NCBI GenBank assembly: GCA_014281115.1
Contig: JACONQ010000003.1
Coordinates: 682,001-746,000, forward strand
Direction: 5' to 3'
Length of the DNA stretch: 64,000 nt
Origin: Laburnicola sp. R22_1
Taxonomy: Eukaryota; Ascomycota; Dothideomycetes; Pleosporales; Didymosphaeriaceae
Each line of letters opens with the position of its first letter. Position 1 is the first letter of the stretch. The notes beneath the pieces were generated by a model. The model saw only the letters and a program-made list of their open reading frames with translations, was not told where the DNA came from and did not search any database. This document shows positions 1 to 10,808 of this stretch, in pieces. A program made the position numbers and the translations under genes.

Positions 1-923
1 CCCTAACACTACCCTCCCCCCCTCACACAAAACCTTCCTACCGCATCCACACGCTCCAGGGCTCCACCAGTCGATATTTAGCGTATCATACATCATCAGG
101 CCATCAGCCCAAATACAATATATTTCCCCAGGGTAGGCAATACAAAAGCCAAACACACTCAGCCCTTTAATCCTGCACATGTACCACAAGAACAATCTAA
201 AGCCCCACAGAAAAACATGCTACCTTCCCAGCACACAGTGTAGCCACCTAACAACGCACCCATACCACCAGGCAGATCATACAGAGGCTCTCATATAGTC
301 CAATAACCCACTCGATAGCAAGTCTAGTACACCACCATCTCGAAGCCACCCCCAAGGTCCACCCATCAATAAGCCAGCCCAGAGACGAGGGGAGAGCAAG
401 ACACGGCATAAATACACTCAAACAACCAGTGCATTGAATTCCTTCACCAGAGACATGACACATAGCCTTTTATGCCAGCAAAAACAAAGTAACAACCACA
501 CCAGCAACAGGTATCAGAGAGAGAAATTTCTTGTATTCAACAGACAGTCTGGGTAGCTCGCCATCTAAAGCCCGCAAGCAAAAGCAATGCTTATAGCCAT
601 CGACAATCCAATCTTCCCTGTCGCACAAACACCTATTCAAACAGGGTAATCTGCGTACAGCAGATCGCACTCATACAACGATGCCGATCTTGCAGACGGC
701 TATGGCGTTTGCTAGTTGAAAACCAAAGAATACACAAAGAGATACATCCGGAAAGAGAAAAGAGACTGTAGACTCGCTAGTCATGCTCGTATTACACTTG
801 ACTGGGCCCAGCCAGGTCGATCGTTGATCATTATCGCGTTACAGGGCCATGCTCATCGTTCGTAAGTCGGTCCACCATATCGGCGCGGCGGCGATGTCGT
901 TGTCGCTTGCGCGGTGATTCTTG
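1..923. other. gene-free left flank
   Basis: No coding region, RNA gene or convincing repeat is visible. Open frames here are under 75 codons and resemble no protein I recognise. The stretch lies downstream of the minus-strand NTF2-like gene and presumably holds its 3' untranslated sequence. A single CCCTAA at the very start is not followed by further telomeric units. Confidence 0.5.
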
Positions 924-2919
924 CTAAAAGTCCCAATTGAACTCGCTGCCCTTCTTTCCACCCATTCCATTGCCCATCGATTTGATGCCGGTATTTTCCT
1001 TCTTTGCTTGCTCAGGTTCCTCGTCGAATATGTTGTAACTGGCTGCTGCGCCTTTGCGGCTACCCTACAAGTTGGTGTAAGATTAGTATATGAATCCAAG
1101 GCGTTGCATGGACGACTCACCATGCCATTACCCGCGATCTTGATATTCTGTTGGTCAGCAGTCGTTTCGTAGTTGCCCCAGTTAGCATCCATGGTGCTAA
1201 GCACCTTCTGCTGATTCTGCGTCGGCTTTTTGCCGTTGTTGGCAGCCTTGTTCAGCCCAGGACTGTCATCCTGCATGGCCCAATGAGCGCCAAAGTCCTT
1301 CTGACGGGACTCGTTCCTGATGTGAGTAACGTCGTTCAAAGGACCTTTGGCGTCTCCTCGAGGCGTGTCGAATTCGTTGTCGGAGTCGCCCAGAACATGA
1401 TCCTTGTATAGACCCAGGCCATTGTTGTGTTGGCGCCCCTTGGATGTGAAAGGCTTTTGCTTGTCTGGAGTGTATTCATCCAGAACATGGTCCTTGTATA
1501 GACCAAGTCCATCGTTGTGCTGACGTCCCCTAGACGTGAAGGGCTTTGATCGGTCTTCTGAAGTGCCGTCATCCTTGAACTCAAAGTGCGTGTCTGCATC
1601 GCGACGCGGCTTGTGGACTACCTCACGACGCACAGGGGATCCTTCGTCCTATTGTTGACAAATTAGCGCCCATGTCTTTGAAAACGCGGAGAAACAGAAG
1701 CAACCTCGGGCTGATAAAAAGGACCAACCTCGTCGTCGCTCCACCCAAAATGCCGCACGCTCTGACTAAGTACCTTGGTTTTTACTTTCTCTGGTGTAAC
1801 GAAGTCTTCGAAGTCCCACTGGGATTGGTGCTTCTTGTTCGTGGGTTTAGCCGTTTCGTGAACCTTGGGTGTATCCTCGCACTCTCCGAACTCGAAGTGA
1901 TCGTACTTCTTGGTATTCGTCTTCACACCTATGGGAGTCGGCATTGGCTCCTCGTTCTCGTCGAACAAGCGATTCGGCTTGAAATTCCTGCCACCGCCCG
2001 ACTTTGCGGGAATGCCGTGCTTCTGCGGGCTTCCGTTGGCGGGTGTGGGAGTACCTGGATCTGATCCTACCTGAAATACAAATATGATAAGTTCATGTTC
2101 CATAGATATCGCAGTGCTCTGGGTGACTTACAAACAGCTCAGATAGCTCGCGCGGCGGGGGTTTCGCGGATTGCGCTCGCGATGCTGTCGGATGCGACTC
2201 GAATTGGCCCTCCTCCTCTTCGACATTGCGCGCCTCAAAGAGGGACAGCGTCGCGTGGGGATCGTTCATGGCATTGTTGGTAGACCTCCGCGAGCCAATA
2301 GAGCGGTCTGTAACTGAACCCTCGTCTGGTCCGCGAGCTGCAGTCGATGGCCGGGACGACTGGGCAGACGTAGGCTGGACAGCGTGTGCTATGCTCGAAG
2401 CGACGAGGCGGCTCTGGTCCTTGCCGTCACGAATTGGCCAGTTGCGAGCGCGTGCGCCTATGACCTCAATCGACTTGAGGAGCGTGCTTTGGTCCCAGTA
2501 CTGGCGGATCTGGACGATGTTCTGATCGTTGTCGAAGTGTACTATGTGAACCTGCACAATTCGCGTCAGCAATGGATCATGGGCTACAGCGTGCAAGCGG
2601 TCAAGCGTACCATGGGGAACGTCACCGTCCTGTCCGATACGAAATTGTCGTCCAGGCCGGGCAGGTATGCACCGCCACCAGAGACGAACTCGAGTGTAGT
2701 CTCGACATCAACGCACAGCCCATTGGTGCCCTCGATGACGCCCAGCACCTTCTGTTGCTTCTTCTTCAGTATCTTCTCTTGCGCCGACAAGTGCTTGATG
2801 ATGGCCGGCGCATCCTGAAGGCTCGTGAGGGTCGTGATGTAATGGAGCGACGCCTTGTCGGCGAGCGCGCCGGACGACGGACTCGCCAGAAAGGCCTCGT
2901 ACTTCGCGCTGAGCGTCAT
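924..2919 (-). CDS. NTF2-like domain protein with long disordered tail
   Basis: Five exons: complement(924..1064, 1121..1648, 1729..2070, 2132..2551, 2611..2919), giving 579 aa. All junctions keep frame (phase 0). The third intron has a less common GTTGGT donor. Residues about 1-150 look like an NTF2/SnoaL-like fold, opening with a helical MTLSAKYEAFLASP segment. The rest is polar and disordered. It carries two 22-residue copies of a KPFTSRGRQHNDGLG-type unit 30 residues apart (about 390-442), plus several short aromatic-acidic motifs (HFEFGE, WDFEDF, HFGWSDDE, HFEFKDD, HWAMQDD). The last exon ends GSEFNWDF. NTF2-fold proteins with long tails occur widely in filamentous fungi, but I know no established function for this one. 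A scaffolding or RNA-binding role would be inference only. The start is the first ATG of the open frame, before the conserved N-terminus. Confidence 0.8.
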
Positions 2920-3808
2920 GGCAGGCGCGAACTAGGGGGGTGGGGGTTAATTCTGTTGGCTGCGAAATGCGGCGTGTAGAAACTAAATAGTGTATTGTTT
3001 ATCGATAGGCAAAGTCGTGCGCGTCGGTGGGGTTGACGGGCGGTTGTGTAAACAAACAGTCGAGGCGGCGGGCGGGGGGCGTGAACAAATAGTCAGCGGG
3101 CGGCGGCGAGCAGGTCAACAATATGGGAACAGGAAGGCGTGTGACAGTAAACAAGGAGGTCGCCACGGCAAAGGATGTCGCTGTGGGCAGGACCAGGGGG
3201 CTCTGATCCCGCAATTACAGCGCCGTTTGCTGCCCCAGGGCCCCTCTAAGGCTCTACCCTGGCCAGCACCAGCGACCAGCGCCCGCGCCACATCGCGCCG
3301 CCACACCCTGCCACACCCTGCCACGCCCTGCCATCTGGTGATGCGGAGAACTGTGGAGAATACATGAACGGAACAACGGCGAAATGGTACATTGCCAACG
3401 ATACTATGTACAACCAGATTCATCTATTCGACAGGGAGATCGACATCTCTTCGTACACCAGGCCAGCCGTTCCGCCAATGTCTCACAGCCAGAATCGGAC
3501 GGCATTGTTTGGCGTGTTTCAGAAGCCGGACGCTGGCCCGCCTTTCATCCCAACGCACATGCTAGCTAGATACAATTCTTGTCGCCGTCGAGACCCAAAC
3601 TAAGACCAAATTTACCCGTAGAGACTCGCTAGCCGCCAAACCGACCAAACTTGGCGTACATGATATTCAAAACATGACCAACGGACTGCAATGCGAACAA
3701 GATGGATAGGGAGAGAATCGCTCAACTGCGTATTATTCAACGATTTCGTGAATGACATGATGCATGTCCAAAAGAGTGTGAAGCTTTGATCCTAGCCGTG
3801 CTAGGCTT
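2920..3808. other. intergenic region: NTF2-like promoter and MFS 3' end
   Basis: This stretch holds the upstream region of the NTF2-like gene and the sequence downstream of the MFS gene. It is GC-rich between about 3030 and 3330 and contains a small direct repeat (listed separately). No coding region is supported; the open frames at 3364-3603 show no recognisable composition or motif. Confidence 0.5.
3301..3330. repeat. three tandem 10-bp units (CCACACCCTG)
   Basis: Three head-to-tail copies of CCACACCCTG, the third with one A-to-G change, lie about 380 bp upstream of the NTF2-like start codon. This is a simple minisatellite-like repeat. Confidence 0.8.
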
Positions 3809-5505
3809 TCAAAAGTCGAATTCGCGCTTCTCTGCGTCGGCGTCGAAGCATGTCTCCCAACAAAGGACCTCGCTGGGAAAGTCGCGTTCGACGCTGGGTC
3901 GCTCGCGGACGAAGTACGCCAATGCAGCTCCACAGCTGCCAAAAAGAGCAAGGCAGGTCCAGAGTGCCAGATTCGTGGTTGAAACGCTCATGTCGTTGGC
4001 CAGGTAGAAGCTGGCCCCACTAACTGCTACTGCCAGAGCCTTGAATAGGTTCGCAATTTGCATAATGCCGACCACTGTGCCTGCTGAATATGCATCAGGC
4101 GTCGTGTTCAGCACAAGAAGCGCAACCAGCACAGATGCTCCACCTGCCAGGATGTGTTTGACGAGAAGGCCTATGGCGGAGGTCATAACCACAAAGTTGG
4201 TCGAGCATGCCGCTGCGAGAGCCACAAGGGGCGTGATCACATAGATAGCTGGGAATAGGAGAGAAGTCAAGCGGTAAAGCTTGAGTAAGCCGAACTTCTC
4301 CACGGCCAAAGGTACGACATGCTTGAGGGTAATACCAGCTACGCCCTTGACAATAAGCACGGTAAGACCGAGCCAAGGGCATGGAAGGCCCATGCCGCCA
4401 TTCTGTGAGCTGCTGTGACCAAGGTGGGGCAGCACCACGTCGAAAGTAGAGGCGTGAAAGGACAGCAGAGAGAAGGAGGCTAGCAGGACTAGGAAAGACG
4501 GGGCCTGCATGAACTGGTTGATTGTGATGGGTTCCGGGCGGACAAAGTCGACCACAGTAACCGTTGGTTCTTCCAAATTACCGGCAGAGAGGAAAGCAGC
4601 CTTTTCGCAGTCCAGATCCATGGAATCCATTTGTGAGGTCGACTCGAGGGGTAGGGTCTGAAAGCGATTAGTATCACAAGCGCGAAGGACTTCGGAAAGA
4701 GCATCTGCATACCTCTTGAAGCATGATCGTAGCAGTGCTGGCGATGAGGAGAACAAGACTCCCACATGCAAGCTGGGATCCCAGCATGGGAAATCTCTCC
4801 CACACTGCGCCAGTAGAGTGTAGGCTCTCCGAGACCATGCCTTGGATGATTGGTCCGATAGACCCAAAGAGAGCGATCAGTGGTAGCAGTGCCACATTCT
4901 TAACTCTTTCTTCAAAACTTGTGCTTAAGTCTCCGATCATAGTCAGAGTCGTGACCACCACGGTCGAGCTTGCGAGTCCCGCGACGTAGCGAAAGAGCGT
5001 GCAACTCGCAAGGCCTGTCGCAAAACCCATGGTCAGGCAGCAGATAAACATCATCCAGAGACCCATGAGAGTCATTCGACGTCTCCCGATGCGATCGGCC
5101 ATGTATCCCCAGAACAATCCCGTCGTGCCCCCAAAGGCGTATGCGCAGTCTAATATACTCCTCAGGTAACTGGTCGAGAGGTTTCCACAGTAATCGTTGT
5201 CCGAGATCAACATCTGAAGCTGCGCTTGGAGGGATGAAGCCATAATGCTACACTACATTAGCTGCTGGACCCCAAACTATCCGACACTTCGAACGGGTGT
5301 TGCAGACGTACGCTTCCGCGATGAATACGACGTATACCAGAATCAATTGCCTCTGACGCGCCTTGACCGCAGCGTCAGACGCGACATCTGCTTCCAACTC
5401 GAACTCGACATCCTCTTCCTCCTCTTCGCCCAACGGCACCTTATCATACTTGGCCAAGTCCTTCACCGGGATCAAAGACCTCGTTCTGCGATGGAACCCC
5501 AACAT
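3809..5505 (-). CDS. MFS transporter (DHA1-like)
   Basis: Three exons: complement(3809..4657, 4713..5247, 5312..5505), giving 525 aa. An acidic cytosolic N-terminus (run of glutamates around residues 30-40) precedes about 12 hydrophobic segments. The MFS signature between TM2 and TM3 is present as GYMADRIGRRR. A longer polar loop follows TM6 (LESTSQMDSMDLDCEK), as is usual between the two six-helix halves. The layout resembles fungal DHA1-type transporters related to yeast YCR023C and plant ZIFL proteins; the substrate cannot be told. The chosen ATG (5505) starts MLGFHRR; an in-frame ATG at 5703 would add 66 residues of low-complexity sequence and is less likely. Both introns have clean GT/AG ends and the join across the first restores continuous TM1. 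Confidence 0.87.
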
Positions 5506-6362
5506 TGCTACCAAGCTCCTATGACGAAATTGCAAACGCGACAGACCAACGAGATGTTTCAATTCTGTTCGATTCGGTAGTGCTCTCGATGAGCTCGTAG
5601 ACGGGTGCACGACCGGCGCGACCCTATAATGATTGTGAGGGTCACTAGGGACCGAAATACGTGAGAGAGTGACTGGAATGCCCAAGGGAAGGACTGGCTC
5701 CACCTCAAGAGAGCGATGAGGTTGTAGCGATCAGAAGACGGCATTGGGAGGAGGGGGCATGCCAGGCGATATGAAACATCCGTGCGATGCGAGTCCGTCA
5801 CGGTAATTGGTCTCAGCTCAGACGGAGCGGCTTGAGCTATTGGCGCTAAGACAAACACCAGCTAGCGAAGCCTCGGATGCCATCATGCGAGATATCGACC
5901 ACCAAATCTGGATCGGGTCGAACGGACTTGAAGCGCGCACTGCGCCTGCCTTGCCAGTTGAGTCATCACAAGAGTCAAGGGCAAAGTGGCACATAGGTCT
6001 TCCTCCACGATTTCTATATTGTACACTATCTGGCGATCTCAACCCAGCCTCCAGCAGAAAAGAAAAGAAGGGGGGAGATCCAAAGGAGCCAAAGATACCA
6101 TCCGCTAGTCTAACTATAAGACCGCAAAAAACAAGGTCGTTTGTTTTGTGGATTTTCTGTTATTCTAGTTGCAAGCGCACACTCAGAATCAGATCCGGAG
6201 AAGCCCAAATATTCCGTCAGCCACATCGCGCCGGAAGCAGTTTGTCCTATGTGTGCTGAACCAAAACGCCCATCCACTAGAGGCCGTTGCTACATAAAAA
6301 TAACGAGCTCAAGAAACAAAATATGCAAATGCTCGCTGGGTAACTGTGGCGACCGCAACCAA
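5506..6362. other. intergenic region, MFS 5' side / zinc-finger gene 3' side
   Basis: Both neighbours are on the minus strand, so this holds the MFS promoter and the 3' end of the zinc-finger gene. I see no coding region, repeat or RNA gene; the open frame at 5807-6259 on the plus strand has no recognisable features. Confidence 0.45.
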
Positions 6363-8756
6363 CTACTGCGGGTTGCTGTAGTCGGCCATAATATCATCCA
6401 AGGTAGTTGTTGGCTCAACGTAAAGGTTATCAAACTGGCCGCCAAAATTATTCATATCCGGGAAAAAGCCAGTGGTTCCACCAGAAGTCATGTTCGATGG
6501 AGCAGAGTCCCCGAAGAGTTGGAAGTCCCCTGTGGGAGGATGGAAGGTGGTGTCCATGCTGTCGCCAAAGCCTTCGTCTAGTTGCATCTGAGGCGAGAAG
6601 AGAGACGTCATGTGAGCTTGCCCGCTTGGAGACAGGTGAGCGTTGGCCGGTCCCGACGTGAGCGGAAACTGCAGTGGCTCAAAATCGAAGCCAGTGCTCA
6701 TCGCAGGCGTGGGCTGCTGGAACGCGCCGTTGAAGTTGGTGGTCAGCGCACAGTTATTGAACATATCGCTGTGGTTGATGGTGCTGTCCTCCGGAGTCAC
6801 CGCATCTTCGAATAATGTCGGTTCTGTAGGAGAATGCCCAGAGGAATATGTGAGTACTGATCCGTCGGTGGTGACCGAGTCGCGTCGGAAGTCGGGATGG
6901 AAAGTATTGACATCCAACGCAGGGGTGCCAAATCCGTAGGGATTGTAATCGAAGTTGTCGAGCAACGGAACAGATGGAGAGGGCGCAAACGGCGTCATGG
7001 GCGTGGATAGCGTCGCGGATTGGGGAGTGCCGAGGAATGGTGTCAGCGGAGTTGGAGGAGAGCGCTCACTCCCGTTGGGCTGGGTCTTCTTTCGACCATT
7101 GCTCTTCGAGCGAACGTATACCCAGCCATGAGACTTCTCCATATGCTGTTTACAATTGGATTCTCGTTTCGAAGCATACGTGCAGGGTGGATAGTAACAC
7201 TTGTACTGCGCGGGGGCATTGGAGTGTTTGTCGTTCATATGGCGGTCCCGCTCCTTCTCGGTGGGCCACCCGAGATCGAAGTACTTGCAATTCTCTTCGG
7301 TGCATTTCCACGGACGTGAGTGAGTCTTCTCGTGCTTGGTGAGGTCACAGGGGCGCTTGAACTCTTTCTTGCAGTCACGGCAGACATGCATAACATCACC
7401 TGGCTTGTCAGACTTCCTCCGGCGGGCCATCGATCGTGTGACTTCGTCCACGTCCATGTCATCATCCGATAAAGCCCGCTTTGTGGAGGTGAATCCGGTT
7501 GAGATGTTATCAGCGCCTTCAGCAAGCGGAATGATTTCGCCATTCTTCTCTCGGACCAGCTCAACGGGGCGGCCGTTGTGGCTTAGCCCGCCTCGCAGAG
7601 TGATCTTTTCATTGCTTCGAAAGGTTAGCGTCGTTTGGATCGCCAGGACAAATGGCGTGTTGGCATACCGGGAATAATCCATCTCATCAAGTTCTTCTCC
7701 ATTCTCTTCTTTGCAGCGGGTGGAAGCCATGATGGTTGCGTAGCGTCGAATCTGTTCGACCAAATCGAGGAAGTAGTTGTTAGTATAGGGTCGATCGGAT
7801 GGAAGGCGCTGGTCTTGGTCCGAAAGGTGGCCGACGGTGACATGCAATAGTTGGATCGACCGCTGGCAAAAGCGTTCATATGATGCCGGAGTAGCCGAGA
7901 GCTCCTTGAAACCGCGCAGAATGCAATAAGCTTTTGCACTCTCAGAAAGATAGCGGATCCCACTTACCGGTGCAAGAAAGATCAGTGTCTTCTCAAGATC
8001 ACGAAGATTGCAAATGTTTTTCTCACCAATCCGACGAGGAACGTCGGCGATCAAGGGGTGAAAGTCCTTGAGGGATTCCTCAGCGAGGATGGGTTCAATA
8101 ATGTACTGTCGGATTTGCTGCGAAGCATATTCGCTCAGTACGTGCTTCTCATCCGAACCCCCAAACGCGGTGAAGGAACGCGTGATGGCGGCGTGAGATG
8201 AAGAAACGGACGTGCTGATGGATTCACGAGCAGTCTCTTGGCCTTTTAAAGTGTCAGAAGACGAGTCCTGTAGGGCGGAATGGTGTAGGCGAGTCTTACC
8301 CTCTTTAGATCCACTGATGCTGGTACCAAGCCCACTATCCGAGGCGTGTTCATGCGAAGCTTGCTGATTCTTCGCCTTCGGGGCACGGCGCATGGGCGGT
8401 GTCTCCAAGCTGGTGCTAGTTAGGAACAAACCCGGGACGGGCAACACCTCCCGATCAGACAAGATGCTGGTGCCGGAGGTCGACGACTTTTGACCAGCGA
8501 CCCTTTTGTCGAAGTCGTCGAGTATATTCTGGACCCGACGGACACTCGAGTCTTGCAGAAGCCGTTCAAGACTCTCAGGGCTGGTGGGTGAACGACGTGG
8601 CATGTAGTGGTGGTTGTCCAAGTCACATATGTCCGATGCAACTGAGTTGGGGGAGGTAAAGGTTCCGCTCTTTCGTAGTGACATCCCATGGGTGGAAGGT
8701 GAAGTAGCTGACCCCTTAATAGGCCGGCGGCGGGGGTGACTGTGGTTGACAGACAT
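6363..8756 (-). CDS. C2H2 zinc-finger transcription factor
   Basis: Single-exon gene of 797 aa. The N-terminal half is Ser/Thr/Pro-rich and has an ordered stretch of about 150 residues (about 210-400, beginning near HVLSEYASQQIRQYI). A zinc-finger block lies at about 455-550. It has a classical finger VCRDCKKEFKRPCDLTKHEKTH, an atypical finger with CTEENCKYFDLGWPTEKERDRH, and a third with CYYPPCTYASKRESNCKQHMEKSH. Basic RSKSNGRKK follows directly and could act as a nuclear signal. The C-terminal 240 residues are Pro/Ser/Thr- and Phe-rich with acidic patches, like an activation domain, ending DDIMADYSNPQ. Fungal proteins with this HMEKSHGW finger block are nuclear regulators of poorly known target. 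I cannot assign an orthologue name. The very long upstream intergenic region fits a highly regulated gene. Confidence 0.9.
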   Translation of the reverse strand: MSVNHSHPRRRPIKGSATSPSTHGMSLRKSGTFTSPNSVASDICDLDNHHYMPRRSPTSPESLERLLQDSSVRRVQNILDDFDKRVAGQKSSTSGTSILSDREVLPVPGLFLTSTSLETPPMRRAPKAKNQQASHEHASDSGLGTSISGSKEGKTRLHHSALQDSSSDTLKGQETARESISTSVSSSHAAITRSFTAFGGSDEKHVLSEYASQQIRQYIIEPILAEESLKDFHPLIADVPRRIGEKNICNLRDLEKTLIFLAPVSGIRYLSESAKAYCILRGFKELSATPASYERFCQRSIQLLHVTVGHLSDQDQRLPSDRPYTNNYFLDLVEQIRRYATIMASTRCKEENGEELDEMDYSRYANTPFVLAIQTTLTFRSNEKITLRGGLSHNGRPVELVREKNGEIIPLAEGADNISTGFTSTKRALSDDDMDVDEVTRSMARRRKSDKPGDVMHVCRDCKKEFKRPCDLTKHEKTHSRPWKCTEENCKYFDLGWPTEKERDRHMNDKHSNAPAQYKCYYPPCTYASKRESNCKQHMEKSHGWVYVRSKSNGRKKTQPNGSERSPPTPLTPFLGTPQSATLSTPMTPFAPSPSVPLLDNFDYNPYGFGTPALDVNTFHPDFRRDSVTTDGSVLTYSSGHSPTEPTLFEDAVTPEDSTINHSDMFNNCALTTNFNGAFQQPTPAMSTGFDFEPLQFPLTSGPANAHLSPSGQAHMTSLFSPQMQLDEGFGDSMDTTFHPPTGDFQLFGDSAPSNMTSGGTTGFFPDMNNFGGQFDNLYVEPTTTLDDIMADYSNPQ

Positions 8757-10808
8757 GACGGCTGTGACTGTTTTAAGTACACAATGGGCTCGCTACTCCA
8801 CGTTACGAGTGACTGTCCGGATATGAGTCACGTATGACCCCAGTCTTGCAGATCCGGTTCGACTGGGAGTCACAGATGGAGGCCGCCCAACCGAATCTGG
8901 AAGAATCGAGAGAATGGGTCGACCCTCTTGGCCAACGGCGGGGAGCTCTTGCGAGTAGAGCTGAATGGTATGAGTTCAGGCCTTCATCAACGGAAGGTTC
9001 AGGGAGGGTGGGTATTGAAAGCAATTGACGAGAAAGGTGTGAGAGTTGACAAAGGATTCGAGGAGTAGGAGGGCGCTCGCAAGCGTGTTGAGTATCAGCG
9101 GGGGGTCGTATAAGAGGGCGCAGCGTCAGACGGGCTGCGGCACGGCTAGCTATGCAAGAGTACGGGCGGCTAAAAGTGCAATTTCTAGGAAGTGACGAGG
9201 CCTCAGAATATAGGCCGACGCAGAAGAGGACTGAAGAAGAGGGTGTTGAAGTGGGATGCGGGAGAGAAAGTGGTGCGCTCGTGAGGAGGGTCGGTCATCG
9301 CTTCCTGCCAAGGCTGCTGCCTACACTACAATAGCCGCTATTCTTCTCTAAGCCTCAATACAATAACCCGCAGAATCCGCAGACGCGCAACAATACGAGA
9401 GATTACTATACTATTATTCGCCCGGTTTGACGTGAATAGTCGCGAGACATGCCTCGTTTCGCGCGCTACTGTGTGCACTTTGCATGGCGAGGCCGCCTTT
9501 CTGTCACCCAAAGTGCGGACGCTCGCCTGCAGAACGACGCCAAAGGGCGGTCACAACGGGGGAGCGCTTACCCCCCAAACTGTGCTCGCCATGTCTGTTC
9601 TGCGACGCGAGGCGTGACCGGTGAACCGCAGATGGAAACGCTCCATATGCATTCCCAGTTCCCCACGGCGCCGCTGCTTACCAGTGGGCCACACGATGCA
9701 GGGATTCGCGTGCTTCGTGGCGTGTCTGCCAGAGGCTGTGACCACGAGCTGCGCCATCTGTCCCCACCTGATCTCGTGCGGCACAGTGCACACTGGAAAT
9801 GGACAGAGACGTGGAGCAAGCATCACATTGCAGATGCATGCTTTACAGTCGAAAAGGGCTCCAATCTTGGAGGGCTGGATAGCACCGCTGCAACGGTGTC
9901 GAGTCTTCCTAAGGAGGGCAACGTATGCTCTTCCTTCGCCACCAGTGCTGACCGGAGAGTGTGGGGGCCATGTTGCGAGTGAGACTGATCACATGTCTCC
10001 ACATGTGCGATGATCTTCAAGGCGCGCGACATTCAGGGCGTTTGGTGCGAGCTTTGCGCAGAACATTGAAGCCTTTATTGCTTTCTTGCGCGTTAGATAC
10101 CAAGCGTTAAAGCGTTATTGGGCCTCGGGGTGGGCGTCAAGGACGGAGGTCTCCGGTGGCATTGTCTGTTGTGCGCGCTGGCGCATGTCTCTTTCTGCGG
10201 GTGCAAAAAGACGTAGATATCTTAGTAGGCAAATGCACTTTGGCTGCTGTTACTTGCCCAGGTCTTTACTAATCTTAGGGTTCTTGATCACCGTTCCAAG
10301 GTTCACTTTTCATCACGGGCGCATGGCTATCAGAAGCTTGTTCGTTTAAGTCAACTTTGAATGCTGCAGTTATAAAGTAATGATGCAATTTTAAAGACAC
10401 AATCCTACAGGGCATAAGTGATGAATCCGCGAACCCTCTTGCAAGTCCTGTACTCCGACGCTTCGCCTCCACTTGCCCCTCACCTCGCAGTATTAACCCC
10501 GACGAGGCCGATGAAAGCCTACAAACCGGGGTCTCAAGCCGCGGCGAGGGCTACGATGGGCGAATAGCAGCGTGCATAGTGCTTACACCGGTGATTTCGG
10601 GGTAGCCTCAAATTCCGCTGCAAGCAAATGACACCCGGATGCGCAGAGTAAGTCCCTGAACTCCTCTCACACCGTGATTTGAACCCTAGATCCTAAAGCT
10701 CCCAGAATCATGATAACAACAAGGGTATCTTAATCATATCTTCTCCTCAGACGCCCAAAAACACCGACCGAGCACCTAAGAATTGACGCGCAAGTCGTTT
10801 CCGATGCA
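8757..10808. other. 2-kb intergenic region upstream of the zinc-finger gene
   Basis: This is one of the two longest gene-free stretches (with 56280-58324). It lies between the start codon of the zinc-finger gene and the stop codon of the nbl1-like gene. Open frames on both strands (for example 9449-9982 and 9551-9826) overlap each other, lack domain character and look random. It probably carries a long 5' leader and regulatory DNA of the transcription factor. A T-loop-like GGTTCAAATC occurs on the minus strand near 10680, but no tRNA fold can be built around it. Confidence 0.45.
8824..8830. promoter_or_regulatory. possible bZIP (AP-1/GCN4-type) site TGAGTCA
   Basis: TGAGTCA is the palindromic core bound by fungal GCN4/CpcA-type bZIP factors. 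It lies about 70 bp upstream of the zinc-finger gene start codon. A 7-mer is expected by chance every few kilobases, so position is the only support. Confidence 0.25.

Noticed and set aside
1..6. CCCTAA at the left edge, resembling a telomere unit
   Set aside because: It occurs once and is followed by non-repetitive sequence.
9449..9982. 177-codon plus-strand frame upstream of the zinc-finger gene
   Set aside because: No recognisable motif, and several competing frames of similar length on both strands.
10660..10705. T-loop-like GGTTCAAATC on the minus strand, possible tRNA
   Set aside because: The flanking bases do not form a T stem and no acceptor or anticodon stem can be built.
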